Assembly: GCA_028564705.1 (NCBI GenBank)
Contig: JAPXFQ010002924.1
Span: forward strand, 1,393,001 to 1,457,000
Direction of reading: 5' to 3'
Length of the DNA stretch: 64,000 bases
Origin: Apricaphanius iberus
Lineage: Eukaryota; Chordata; Actinopteri; Cyprinodontiformes; Aphaniidae
Shown: positions 10,924-23,786 of the stretch, in pieces
Numbering within the stretch: position 1 is the first letter of the stretch
How the letters are laid out: the number at the start of each line of letters is the position of its first letter
The notes under the pieces: model-generated
The model's input: only the letters and a program-made list of their open reading frames with translations
The model's database searches: none
What the model was told of the DNA's origin: nothing
Translations under genes and position numbers: made by a program

Positions 10924-13300
10924 GTAAGACTTTAAAAGTTAGTGCGCAGAGTGTTGAATGGAAGACGTGGGGGGAGAGAAGTTCAGGAGAGATGTGTCAG
11001 GTTTTAGGTGGAAGTTTGTGAGGAGGAATGCCGAGACATGCCCACTGAGTGGCCCCGGCGTTAGTAGCGGGGCAGACAGCTGACTCACTCTTAACTTTAA
11101 TTCTTTCAGCCTCGTTTTCTTTTGGCTTCAGTTGGGTTTTGTTAATCAAACTTGCGGTACTTCTACCAACGCCGAGTTTGTTTTTAACATTAGCGAGCAC
11201 AACACACCATTCAAAGACTAAAACTGGCGCTAAATGAAAGCGTTTCGTCGCTGTTTCATCACGCTAACATAAAGAAACGCGCAGTGCATTTCAGTAAAAT
11301 AAGTAACTATAATTGGATCATTCGACTAACACATTTTCTATTTGAAAATTCTTCTGGTAGTTTTGACTGAGGTTGATACAGCCCTAAAAAGTAAAATAAA
11401 AGTACCCCCCCCTAAATATTTAGTTTTCTGTATTGAAGTTTAATCTTTTTTGTTTTGTTTGTTTTGCTTTTATTTAGTGATTTGGACTCAAGAGACTAAA
11501 GTAAACATCATCTAACAAAACAATGTCATCAAATCGAGCAAGGACTCTCCACTCTCTCTTTAGTTAAATGGCTGAAATAACTGCATATCTGAGATTGGTC
11601 TACAGGAAATTTTTTTACTTTGAGGTATTTGGAGGGTTTTTTGTCCACCTCAGCTCAATCCAACTGAGCCTTATTGAGATCAAATTTGAGCTTAGGACTT
11701 TACTTTTCCTCACTTGCATTTTTTGAGTCATTATAATCATCACGATGCATGTATTTTGTTTAATAACTGCAAAACTGATTGCTTGCAGGGAACTATAAAG
11801 TTTTCTGAATTTAATTGTTGACGCCATGCTTCAGTTTGTATAAGATTACTTTCCTTGAAGGATTTATAGGGTTTATGCAAATATTGTTCTCTTTCTGTTG
11901 ATCAACTAATTACATTTTATACTCTTCTTTCCAAGATTTACAGAAGTCTCTGTTTTCATTGAATTTATTTTCAGCAAATCTTTATCTGACCTTAATGTTT
12001 TCTACAGCAGAGGTTTGCCACTCGCAGATCTCGCATAAGAGTTAAGCTTTTACAGGCTTGGTATTGTATTTTTAGGATTTTAGAGACTTCTTGTAGCATT
12101 TTTCAGTCAGATTTTAAGGTGAACTTGCTTGGATGTCCACATCTGGACATGTTAGCAGTTGTTTTGGATGTTCTCCACATGCAGACTTGTTTCTTTACAG
12201 CTTATTTGAAGTTCTTTGGTGTCCTCTTTAATGTGATTCCTAAGCTGTTTCAACATTTTCTCTGAAGGCCACATAGTTGTTTGGTTCTCACTATGGTGTT
12301 CAGTCTCCCTTCAACAATGAGGAGCACACCAAACTAAACATGGAGGTCTAAAAGGGGCCAACCTCCTTCAAAATGCTGAATCATAGCGTTTTAATCATAT
12401 TGTAAGAAGTAATCTTCTTTAGTTTTCCTTTGTTAATCTATATTTTCCAACATAATTAAAACTGTTATTAAACGTCCATGTAGTCTTAAGGTAAATCTAA
12501 TACAGTTAGACTAATGCATGAACTTTGTGTTTCAATGCCATAATTAAGAGGAGTGGAAGAAATAGACAAATATTAAGCAATTTTTAACTTATCAACAGAA
12601 ATTTCTTAAAATTGAACCTTCAGTTGCAAATAAAAAGCTGGTTTTAAAGAGAATGCAACCAGTTTCAGGTTTGCAAATCCTACTATTGTAGGAGAAACTG
12701 TAGCTGCAGGCCCACAGATGATAAGGTGCCCACTTAAATAAGAAAAAAGAAACGTTTCATAAATGAATTTCTGGAGATAATTTTTAGCAATATCTTGAAA
12801 CGGTGATTTGAATGCAATAAATAACATCCAAAACTCAGACAACAGAATAAAACTACAGACTTCAGCCCCCTAAATGTTATGGTTTCATGGGTGCATCATC
12901 GGTTCGGCTTGTTTTGACTATGTGTTAGTCATAACATGAAACATGAACATAAAATTCAAACATGAGGAAATCTTTTAGATTAACTAAAGGATATAAATGG
13001 GTATTCTAGCACAATTTTTTTAAAGAAAGCAGGGATCCACCAATCAACTGATTGAAATTGACTGACTAATGTATACCTTTATCTCAAGGCAAAGTACAGA
13101 AATACCAAACTATCATCTTTTCTAGTGTAATTTTTGACTCTTTATATTCTATAAAAGCATCAACCAACATGCTATTCAATCCTTAACTGGAGATAATCTT
13201 GTGCTTACTTCATTTTTGTCAGATTCAAAACTTATACCTTTATAAAAGAATCTGCGGCAGACTTAAAAAAATATATATAATCCACATTTCTTACATTTGA
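10924..13300. other. tanc1 intron 1, first part; mostly plain sequence
   Basis: Starts with CpG-bearing sequence (to about 11280), then AT-rich DNA. A block at about 12000-12360 reads like an antisense fragment of an old Tc1-type or related fish repeat ('ttgaagttctttggtgtcc'), but I cannot bound it. A hAT-like end ('gggatccaccaatcaactg') lies near 13033. No gene seen. Confidence 0.4.
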
Positions 13301-13308
13301 TAGGTTAC

Positions 13309-13865
13309 TACGACGGAGTTTAGGGCCACACATGAAGAAAAAAAAATATTTTTTCCATGACGAGATTAAACTCGCCATGTCGACTTTAAAAATTGCTATG
13401 TCGACATTAAACTATTGATATCCTTGCATCTGCCCATTTCCAGCAACTTCAGTATGCAAGAACGCGGCCACTCCTTCCAAATTTGTATGATTTCTCCTTC
13501 TGAACAGACGAAGTTTTCGGCACAACCTTTTCAGCGTCCTTACACTAATCACCACACTGTGGTTTTGCGCTAAAATAGCCATGATTTCCTTATTGCTAAA
13601 CCCGATTCTGAAGTACAATTTGACCGAATCATCCACACAAGGCATTGTGCTCTTGCTCTCATAACTATTTTGAACTAATTTCAACTTTATTCTCCAAATG
13701 TCGAGTTTAAAGGCAACTTAAATGTCAACACGTTGAGATTAAAGTCGACATGACTTTTCCTCTTTATGCTCGAAATGTTGAGTTTAATGTTGACATGTCG
13801 AGTTTAATCTCGTCATGGCAAAAATATATTTTTTTTTCTTCGTGTGTCGCCCTAATACTCCGTCT
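13309..13865 (-). mobile_element. 557-bp DNA element with long terminal inverted repeats and a transposase fragment
   Basis: Both ends read inward as (A)CGACGGAGT..TTAGGGC.ACACA.GAAG followed by a poly(A)-rich block and CATGACGAGATTAAACTCG, giving inverted repeats of at least 75 bp. Inside the ends lie tandem variants of 'tgtcgactttaa' and 'tgtcgacattaaac'. Flanks TAGGTTAC (13301-13308) and TAGGTGAC (13866-13873) look like an 8-bp target-site duplication with one change. The interior carries an antisense HTH-like fragment (13412-13684). It is best read as an internally deleted member of a family encoding an integrase-like DDE transposase; the superfamily is an inference. Confidence 0.7.
13412..13684 (-). 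pseudogene. N-terminal HTH-like fragment of an integrase-type transposase
   Basis: Ninety codons read on the minus strand from ATG at 13684 (MKLVQNSYESK...) and stop at the inner edge of the right-hand repeats. Residues about 21-60 (VKLYFRIGFSNKEIMAILAQ, then a segment ending RTLKRLCRKLRLFRRRNH) look like a helix-turn-helix with a basic recognition helix, in the style of proteins that precede an integrase-like catalytic core in fish and invertebrate genomes. The catalytic core is absent, so this piece cannot transpose itself. A short DNA-binding peptide could in principle be made, but nothing shows expression. Confidence 0.5.
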
Positions 13866-13873
13866 TAGGTGAC

Positions 13874-14518
13874 AGACTTGGGTTTTTATTATAATTTTTT
13901 TCTTTTTTTACATCTATTTCATTTAGTTGTGGTCTACATACAGGTGAACTGCGGTTCTAAGGTTTGAATTCCTCGACATTGTAGCTCAATGGGCCCCCTT
14001 TTCTACCCCTGTTCTGGGCCGTTTGCATTGTGCCGATTTGTTTGAACTGGTGAGTGCAAACGACACTGCATTCGCACGACAGGGTGTCGGATCTGATCTT
14101 GTTGAAAACAATGTAGTACATATGCCCAGCCTTTAGATGGCGGTGTGCCCTGCGTATGTAGCGTTCTATGGTTTCCCCCCTCATTACACAAAAAGCATTG
14201 GAGGATGGCAGAGTGTGCAAGTCCAATATGCTGTGGGCTGCTGGCAGTGATGTCACCGCTGTCGAAAGTCTCCAGGCTTTCGTTTACACGGCAACTAATC
14301 ACCCAGCGTTGTCTAAATTCTCCACTCTGGAACCTGTTTTCAAAAGGGTGCGTTCTCGCCCCACTGACACCCCGGTCTCGTGTAAACAACAGGCCAAATC
14401 ATAGAGACAAACCTTCGTTTTGCTAAAACACATTGTCGTGTAAAGTGCTCCTGAGAGTACCTGGTTTTGGTGCTGTCTCTTTGAATGCAAACGATGTGCT
14501 GCATACCCCACACCTATC
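13874..14518. other. GC-richer intronic stretch, repeat-like, unclassified
   Basis: Composition differs from the flanks (more CpG), and phrases such as 'ctttcgtttacacggcaac' and 'tctcgtgtaaacaac' resemble the 'tttacac' motifs of fish non-autonomous DNA transposons. I found no matching terminal repeats. Open frames here overlap on both strands and look incidental. Confidence 0.35.
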
Positions 14519-14519
14519 T

Positions 14520-14990
14520 AGGGCCACGTCCACACTAAGCCGGCTAATGCCTTAAACGTGCCAGTGTGGACAGCTTCTCCGGATAATGAAAGGAAGTGGC
14601 GTCAATGAATGCTGCGTCAATAACAATACGACACTACAGACAAAGACAACAGCGAACGGTAATAAATCGATCTCGTCGTCTGTCCACACCAAAAACTCTC
14701 TCTTCTTCTGAGCAGGTATTGTTCTCTTCGGTTAATGGGACAAGCAGATATCTACTGTGCTGTAGAGCTTCTTGTATATATTATGTAGACGCTGGCGTCA
14801 CGTAAGTTATACGCGTTTTCCGTTCGTCTTTTCACGCATGCCCAGTATTTGCACAGATCTGTATGGGATTGCGCAATCATGGGAACTTAAACGGACCTTA
14901 AACGGGGAGTAAATGCTCGTGTTGAGTGGATAACATTAGGCGTCTAACTCCGCCGTATAACCTTATCGGCTTAGTGTGGACGTAGCCTAG
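14520..14990. mobile_element. Non-autonomous DNA element with GGCCACGTCCACACTAAGCC ends
   Basis: The left end AGGGCCACGTCCACACTAAG is mirrored on the right by the complement of AGGCTACGTCCACACTAAG; 17 bases (ACGTCCACACTAAGCCG) are identical. The 471-bp interior is CpG-rich relative to the intron and non-coding. A clear target-site duplication was not found, so the superfamily is open (hAT is likely). Confidence 0.65.
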
Positions 14991-15243
14991 GTCACAGAAC
15001 TATCTACTCAACCCCATTAAGCCTTTTTTGTAGTTTGATAGTTTGATAAATGAAACCGAAAACACAATTTAACTGGCAGAACAGTACTTTTAATTTGAGA
15101 TATTTCAATGCACTATTTCTTCCATTTATTTTTGTGTCAAAATATGATTCCCCTGACTAACATTATTAAACAAAGGCCAAAGCCCTCTTATTTTACAGGA
15201 TTAAAGGTTCAGAATAGAGGGTGAATATTTACAGAAATACTTG

Positions 15244-16480
15244 GATTTAGGGCTGGGCGATATGGCTTCAAAATTAAATCTCAGATTTTTTTTTTATACC
15301 AAGTCTGAATTAAAATTTTAATCAATTATTTTCTATCTGAATTTTTTTTTTGTAAGAAGAAATTGCAAGTGATAAAAAATATTTTCAAAAACCTGCTTTT
15401 ATTGCAATAACCCTGCTCTGGCGCTGACTTGAATTTAATGTCCAACTAAAAACAAGCTGCAAAGTATCCTTGTATAACAAGATGGCTAGATTGAGATCAC
15501 TCTGAGCTATGGTAGTCTAAGTAGTACATTGGTTAAAAAAATCTCTGTTTTCCAAAAAATTATTTTGCTGGAGCTTTTGTTAACGTAAGCCCGTCCTTGC
15601 CCACTACAGTTCTTTTGAGATGGTAATGGTACAGAACCTACCCATTCCAGGCCATACTGGTCCTAGTGGAAATGGGGCACATGACGACCGTTTAGTGCCA
15701 TCCATCCATCCAGATTTAGCAATGCATCTGAAACACAATCACTAACACAACAATACCCGTTTAACTTAAAAGCGATTAAAAAGAGGCTTTTCTTACAATC
15801 TAAAGATAATTATCTTACTAAGTAATGACAGTCCTGTGTTTTAACCAAATACACAACATGTACAATAAGTTTACAACTTTACAGAAGCATAACTTGTAGT
15901 TCTTTTAATGATATAACTGATAACATTTTAACACAAACTACTTGTCAGATGCCAAGTAATTAAATAAACGCTACCATAATAATGAGATGAATACGTCTCC
16001 CAAACAAGAGCCCAGCGTTGTTACCTCCACATTAGCTGAGGTGACTAATTTATGCTTTTTGTCACGCTGTATTTAGCGTCTAAAAAATTGCATTTGCATA
16101 TGTCCCCTTTAAGGTAAAGCGAACTGGATTTGAAAGAGCTTATTTTTAAACAAATAAAATAATATACAACGTAGACCTTGGTATTGATTCAAATTTCAAG
16201 GATTGATTCAATTCTGATTCCCAGGAGTTAGAATTGATCATCAAGATGTTTGAGCTCTTACCTTAATTATATGGCTGTAATTAAATGATGCAACACTGGG
16301 TGAGTAACAGTTCACTGGGGGAAACTGTATTAACCCTTTCAGACCTAAACCTAAAAATGGCGGTCTGGATTTTTCCTTCCTATTTGAGCTGTAAAAAAAA
16401 AAAAAGCAAACTATGTTAAAGAATTACATTTTTAAAGGAATCGATTCAAAATAATTTTTTTCAACAAAGCACTAATAAAA
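15244..16480. repeat. Repeat region beginning 'agggctgggcgatatgg', shared with 43930-44310
   Basis: It opens with TAGGGCTGGGCGATATGG (from 15247), a typical start of fish hAT-type non-autonomous elements. Blocks at about 16180-16470 recur in order at 43940-44300: 'gagttagaattga', 'ccttaattatatggctg', 'tattaaccctttcaga', 'agctgtaaaaa'. No coding capacity. It may be one long decayed element or several nested ones. Confidence 0.5.
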
Positions 16481-19400
16481 CCAAACATTTTCAGCATTAG
16501 GAAATAAATATATAGATCACAGGTTAGAGTGTTTGAAAGTCTAAGACTCCTGGTTATTTTATGTCCTGGAATTTACCTTGAGATTAGATGTTGTGACTGA
16601 AAAGTCCGGATTTACTAAAATACACAAATGATGATTATTCTTCCAACTGTGTTGACTTTTTTGATTCTAATCTGTATTTTCAGATTGGATGGGGTGTTTT
16701 TATAAAAGCAGAAGCCTGGCCATATTTATATGAGGGCTAAAGTACAGTAATCTTCTCCACCCACTTAAACGGAGTCATAAAGGTTTGACTACTGGTTGGC
16801 TGTATATAATCTTAAATCTTCTATTTGTCAGAGGAGTATAACTCCACCAGGTGCTTTGAAAATACAGTGTTTCTACCTTTAAGGAAAATATAAGAAGTGT
16901 CAGAAGGTGGCTTTATTTAATCGTAGCTCATAAAGTCATGGATTTAACATCCTCACTGATCAGATGATTTTTTTTTGTGTCTGTACAACCTCCAGGGATT
17001 CTGCCTTGACACAGTGTGCTTTTCATTAGAAACCCAACAGGTGGGAAAGACATTACTGAAAACCATTGCGGTCAGATCCTATGATGTGTTAAATTTCCAG
17101 TATAATTTCTTCTAATTTTACTCGGATGACGAAACCATCAAAAGGGATTTGCATGCCTCTTTGCCAAAGCTTGAGCCGTCTCAGTTGTCTGTTGGGAAAT
17201 GTTTGCTTTACAGAGCAGTCATCTTGTTAGGAGGAGGGTTGGAGGGGTTCTCAGTCTCAGCAGAGCCTGGTTCCCATGGTCCACAGCCAACTGGCCAATA
17301 AAAGATGCTGGCATCAGAGTTGTATTGGCTGAGGAGGGAAACCTACTAGAACCAGTGACCTGACAGAAAGTACATACCAAGTAGATGCAGTTTGGTCCAA
17401 ACAAGAAAATCCTCATTTTTAAGATAGTTTGAACTCTAAATGCAATGATGTGGATTTCTCCTGGAAGTAAGGGGAAACATATTTGCTTCTGCCTAGCCAT
17501 GTGACTTTTATTATTACATGAGGGCAAATCGAGCAAAGAGTGTTACTGTGGAACGCATTATGTTGCATCACTGCTAATCTGCTTTAAACGAATTATGTTA
17601 CTTTTATCTCAGTTTTCTTTGGCGAGCTACGGTTTCAGGAAAACGCTTTGAAACTCTTTGAGCGTTCTGCAGTCTTTCACCGAGCACAATGGCAGCAAGC
17701 TCTTTGTATTATTGTATTATTATTCATTGCACTTTTCGACATTATTATCCGTCTGTTTGCCTCCGAGTCAAACTCTGAGAACATATAGTTTTTCTCAATG
17801 TTCTTATTTCGAAAGTATCATCCAGAATTGGTGATTTGGGTCATACCGCCTGTTGTTTTTTCTTTTCTGCAATGCTGGTTCTTCTGTTTACAAAATGGGA
17901 TGGTCCTCAAGGAAGTGTTCATGCGTTCACAGCTTTGTAATGAGAAATTATTAAAAAAAAGTCCCTTTTTGAAAAGGGGTATTATGTAATTGCATTAAAG
18001 TCTTACAAACGTCTTTGTGGTGCTATTTCGGTGAACCGATCGCCCCCATTTTAAACCACCACAGAACAGCAGAATGTCTTGATGATGCTAGAGCTGGTAC
18101 GAGATTCAAAAGGTGTCATTACTCATAAGTGTGGTATTAACGTTAATATTAAAAACTAGAATGTGTAAACTTGTAATGCTCAACATAACAGAAAGTACAA
18201 GATTGTTCGTAATGCTGCGTCAAAGTTCAGTTATCAGTTATCATAATGCCTTTATGTTACATTTTGTTTTTCCTCCATAGATGAAACTATTATGTCAGTA
18301 CCAGGTTGTTTGGCATAGCACAGTAACAGGTGTAGGCATGGCATCTCTACACCATCCAGTGTTTTATACAAGCAGAGAAAACTCGTTGCATCTCAATAAA
18401 AGGCCTTAAATTCAACAGTGGAGAAAAAATAAACATTTGTGGTTATAAATCTGTCTGTTTCTCACACAATGGTGTCTTTTGGTTTTCAAAGGATTTCATA
18501 GAAAAGACGTAATCGTCTACTATGGGATGTGTTCAAAGTCCTGATGTGCAGAAAGGTTCAACGTGGATGTGTCCAAAGACCACGTATGTGGATGTTTACC
18601 CTTTGGCTTGTGTTTGGAAGAACCTCTTAGCAGCAGCTGTTACTGATTTACACTTTAGAAATGGACAGGGGGAGCTTAGGCGAGCACTGATTAGTGCTAT
18701 TAATTCAACTTATGTTTCAAAAACATAGTTGACATTTGTTCAATGAAAACATGTTTAAGATGCATATGCACATTAGGGTCCATAATCAGTAGGATGGAAA
18801 GAGAACATGTTGCAGCTTCCTTTGCAGGTGTTCAACTACAATACATGTGTGTGAGCTCTCAGGAAGGCTGTCGGACAAAGCTCTTAAAAACTGAACATGT
18901 CGTTTTGTTACAATTTTACTATCACCACATGCCGCTGTTGGGGAGGACATGTGTTCTCCTGTGCTTTTCTTTAATGCGCTTCTGGTCCTATTCTCTGCAT
19001 GTGGGAAGAACGCAATTAAAACGAGCGACTGAGCTCCCCATAAATCAGTCATCAACAAAGAAGGGATGCAAACAAGATGGCTGTCCTCAGCTGGATGTTC
19101 TCTTAATGTGGCAATGAATCAGTGAAAGAGATCTCATTTGGATTTAATAGTTTGTCCCATCAGTTAAATGTTTGTCTTAAAACCATTTTATATCATTGAG
19201 TTTTCATTGCCAACTGTATGTAATGTTATGCCGACATATTTAAAAAAAACGTTGGAATCTTAAGTTAGTTTCTGATTGTATTTTAGGTGATAAAGAGAGG
19301 ATTAAGCAATTTTTAAATTTATTAGATGAGATGATGGTTACAAAAGTTTTTCTTAATCTAAAGATCAAGTTAATAAATGACTTCTTCACTTAGAAAAACT

Positions 19401-20755
19401 CAAAATATCAGTAATACTGTGTTGCAGGACCCTCCTTTAGACTTTAAAACACTCCTGTCAATGTTTTACCCCTGGTCAAATACCAGAGTTCCTAGGAGGC
19501 AAATATCAAATTAGGGAAGGTTTCAGTGGTCCATATTCTTTTTTTCCTCTTTTTTTCTCCAAGAGGTTCATTAACTCTGTACAGCAAATCAGCTCTAGCG
19601 TAATCACGTTTAATCAGCTACAATGGTAGAAGGTAATGACAGCAATTATATTGTGGGGACAGCATAAAATTCCGTTTGATTATGAAGAACATCGAGAGGA
19701 GCACAAACGAGGCTTGTTAGATCCAAAATTTTATGCCGTTTAATAAATTGACCATCTAGATTATTAAGTTTTGTTACAACACATGGTCTGTAACAAAGTT
19801 ATTTGGAGTCATGATTGCTTGGTCTCAAAGTTTCTAGAGCTACACTTTGAAGATAGAGGTGTAGTAAGTGCTACTGCTGAAGCAGCTTTTTCATTGTGAT
19901 CATGATTGTGTTTTTATTGTTTGATTTTTGACCATCCTACACCTTTTTCTTGCGTCGTGAAAATAATTGTGATTGGTGCATGTGATTCGCAGCTCTGTGG
20001 CCGTGCAGTGTGTCCATGCTCCGGCGCAGCTCATTTTTTTCCTCCTACGACCAAAACCAGCCCTCTAGTGTGTTCAGGCAGTGTCGGAAATTCTAAGACT
20101 CCTGTCTGCCATTGACCAATGGAAATGCGCCCAGGGATTGAGAGTGAGGTGTGGTTCAGTTTGACCCACTGAGATCTTTGGGCTGTTCAGTGTGACACAT
20201 CCCTAGAGCTCGGTGGAGCTCGCACAGTGTGGCATGAAACAGTCCTGTGAGACGGCCGGAAAAAAACAGTGGGTGAAGAAGCCTTTAGGGATTAGAAACG
20301 CGCAAAATATTTAAAATGTTCTCAGTAGTTATATCCCACCAGTGGGAATATTTTATTTATTCCACAAAATTCTATGGAAACAATGTTTGAGATTTTAGGA
20401 AAACAAGTCAATTTGCAATAAATGAAAAAAATAAGTAAATATTGTTGATTTAGCAACTTGATTTAGTACTTACCAAAGGATTTTTTGCTCATCCTCACCA
20501 TTAGGAAGGATTGTGAAGTAGTGTACTCTGTGGTTAACACTTTAAAAGTGTTTTTACTCATTGTTATTTTTGTTCTAACTCTGTTGAATAAGCCATTCTA
20601 CAAAGTGGTTGAGGCGATAAACTCATCAGAGAAATATTCTGTCAAAGTAAAACTGCTTCAGTGTTGCAATTCCTCCGTTCTAACACTAGATGCTGTGTGT
20701 ACGAATTATTACAAGTGTACTGATATTTAGGAACATTTCAAGCACATTTCTCTCT
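16481..20755. other. tanc1 intron 1, long stretch without recognised features
   Basis: AT-rich, with short open frames only and none with a recognisable domain. Conserved non-coding elements could be present but cannot be judged from one sequence. Confidence 0.4.
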
Positions 20756-20759
20756 CTTC

Positions 20760-21060
20760 ATTGATGTCTTTTTTTTTGGAAGGCACCAGTCCCTCATGCC
20801 GCAAACACACCTACAACATGTTGCCACCACCTACGAGCTTGTGTTGGGATGGCATTTTCAGGCTTGGTTCTTCTCCCTTTTCCTCCAAATGTAATGGCCA
20901 TGATGGCAAAACACTTAGGATTTAGTTTCATCAACCCATAGTACATGTCCCCAGAAATGAGACTCTTGTGTCATTATTCTTAAAAGGTTATGTTGTTTTT
21001 TAAGATGCGTTTGGAGTAATGGCTTTATCCTCGCTGAGTGGCTTTTCAGTTCATGTATCA
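20760..21060 (-). mobile_element. Antisense remnant of a Tc1-type transposase
   Basis: Ordered phrases such as 'catgttgccaccacctacg', 'ggttcttctcccttttcctcc', 'ttagtttcatcaacccatag' and 'acatgtccccagaaat' match the complement of the transposase middle region in a fish Tc1 family. The sequence 'cctcgctgagtggcttttca' (21030-21049) closes it. No reading frame survives. Confidence 0.5.
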
Positions 21061-23290
21061 AACAACTTCAACCCACTTTTTTTTATACGGTCACTCCATT
21101 AGTTTCTTGTGTCAATGTACATATTTGTTACCACAACTCATTCTGGGGAGGGGTGTCATAATAGTAACTTTTAAATACCAATACAAAGAGAAATACTCAA
21201 TACTAAATAGAAATTTTAAGAGTGCAGGAAAAATGGCTTTAAGTAAACCTCAGAAAAATATAATCAATAAAATTGTGAATAATTTTTTTATGTCGTAAAA
21301 AAAGCAACGATCGGTAGGCAACCAAAAAGCCCTGTAGTAAAAAGAAAAAATAGCAAGAGGTTTTTCCAAGGTTATGCATTTCTCTTCTCTGCAAGGCCTG
21401 CACCTCTGTTAGCTGGCAGGAAAAGCTTGAGTAAAACTAGTAGAGTTGTTCATTATAAATATCACTTCTTTTGTATTGTCCCTTCAGTTCTGGTGTAAAT
21501 AATAACCACTTGTTTACAGTGGCTGACACTCAGACCGTGTTCTCCTTCATACCTTCTCCCCACACTTCCTGTTTGGAAGGGTTTTTCTTTTGTCTTTGTT
21601 TTGAAGCACTCAAACTCACAGGCCAGGCCCGGGTCTGTTTCCTGCCCTCATTGAATGGACAACACGAGAACAGATAATTATGCTGTTCACATGAAAGTTT
21701 AAATGTTCCACTCAACAGCATTTATTGAAGCATTTAAAAGGTCTGCTCAGATTTTGAGAGTATCCCCGTTGCTATGCCGAACATGTTAAAATCTGAACAC
21801 GATTATTCACATGAAACTGGTTGCAGACAGCTGGCATAACATTTCAACAGGAAAGAGAATGCTTAGAGTTGGAAATGGCTGTTTGCTTCAATAGTTGGAG
21901 AGGAGTGGTTTTGATTGGAGTGCTTTCTGTATTGTGTGCCACCTAATAGAGGACAAAGTTCATTCTTACTCACCAGTATCCAGTGGAGCTTCCTTACCAG
22001 TGGCATTCTGGGCAAGCAATCCCATTTTTCTCTTTTATATAGCTGTTTTTTCTTAAATAACTGGAGTAGCCACATGGCCCCATTAACCCCATGTCATGTC
22101 AACATTGTGCAGGTGAGGATCTTTTCTTCCCAGCCTATTTGGATGTGAACTGTATCACATGAGGAATGACCTAGAAAACACGCACGTTGATAACCTGGGG
22201 CACCTTTTGAACCAGCTGAGACTTCAATTTCTCTTTCCTGAAAGGAACCTGTCTTAACACTGCACTTTATTGTTACCTTAGGCGTTTTCTAAGTAACTGT
22301 CTCGCTGCTGAAATATGTTTGGACGAAAATGCCTCAAGTTCCCTAAAGACGTTGGACAGCTACAGTGTGGTTCCTTTTTAAATAACCAAAGAGGGCAAGG
22401 TGACAACAGTTTTCTGCCGTTTCTATTAGCAGGTGTGAATGTTTACAGTCTGTTATGTCTGTTCAATCAGTGTGTGTCTGCAAAACCTGTGAACCACTGT
22501 GACTCTTTGAAGCTTTCACCGCTGTGTTGTAATATTGAGAGGCCCCTTCTAAGGGAGCCTTGCATGCATCCAGACCCTTCTTAAATGCAGTTGGATGGAC
22601 CTGAGCTTGAGGAATCTTGATCTCATCATCCTGCATACCATACAGTTCACAGCTCCTCTCGAAGGAGCCTTTCTCTTAAAGTTTACAGCTATGTCCCCAA
22701 TTAAAGTTTTTTTTAATGAAATGTGCTGATTTTTGTCATTGTTAAATGGGTCCAATTAATACTTGACAGTGGTTTAACTGCAAATAGAAAGTGATGGTAC
22801 TGCATGGTGACTACTTTTGTTCTCAGTTGTGTCGGTGTGTGTGAGTCTGTTTCTAGTGGGTCGGACAGGGAAAAGGGCATGGAACAAATTTGTCATGTTG
22901 GTGTTTTGGGTTTTGATAGGGCGTATCTCATTTCCTTTGGTTTATTCTGGGTGTTGTTTATTGTTACTGTGGAGATGAGCGGCATGAACCCACATATAAC
23001 TCAACTATTTAATTAAGTCACCAGTGTATTGTACTGTCATTCCTATAAAGCCTGCTCCAGTTTGTTGGATTACAGAAAGGCACAGTTAGATTTGTTAATA
23101 AACGTGTTTTCACCACAGAACTTTAGGGTAGTGTTATTGGACTTTCATCTGCCAGGGTAAATCTGTTGGCCCGTTCCTCTCACCCATCGTGTCTCAATAC
23201 ATCGCACCATTAAAGAATTAGGTTAGACGCCTGCATATCACTAGTCTATTATCAGTGCCAAAAGGCCCCAACAACAGCAGAAATAACTAC
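21061..23290. other. tanc1 intron 1, nothing recognised
   Basis: No complete element or gene. Open frames are short and overlap on both strands without domain signatures. Confidence 0.4.
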
Positions 23291-23294
23291 AAAT

Positions 23295-23699
23295 GTCACG
23301 ATCAGGTTTTTTTTGCCCTCAAGTCCAAACCATTTGATCTTGAGTATCTACCGATACTGAGTCCTGATCTGATACTTCTATAATTCATAAAAAAAGGATA
23401 AAGAAGAGCCAAGAAACAGATCCAGGATGTTCCTTATTTTTAATTCAATTCACCTTATTTTAACATCTGTTAACAGACGGAGCACATCTGTGAGGTAGCT
23501 TGAACAATCGAGTCTTTTAGACTTTAACACAACAGTGATTATTAAAAAAAGAAAACTTTTAATATAAAAACAAATGGCACCCTAGCTTTAAAATTAATTA
23601 TGAGAATATATATACATATATATCCGAGTCTTGATAATCTGAGGTAACGTCTGATGCCAATCGAGTCTGAAACGACGTGATCGGATCTGGATATCCCTA
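23295..23699. mobile_element. Decayed hAT-type non-autonomous element
   Basis: The right end 'gatcggatctggatatcccta' (about 23679-23699) and repeated 'gatc' and 'ccgatac' motifs follow the pattern of fish hAT miniature elements ending in TCCCTA. The left end is not clear, and an (AT)n-rich patch (23606-23622) lies inside. Confidence 0.45.
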
Positions 23700-23786
23700 G
23701 AAATATTGAGAGACCGACATGCACATCACAGCAGTGAATGTATCTGTGTTTCTGCTTGCCTTATTGTTTAACACCTATCTACCACC

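Noticed and set aside
18743..19117. 124-codon open frame, + strand
   Set aside because: Opposed by a 90-codon frame on the other strand; no domain or context.
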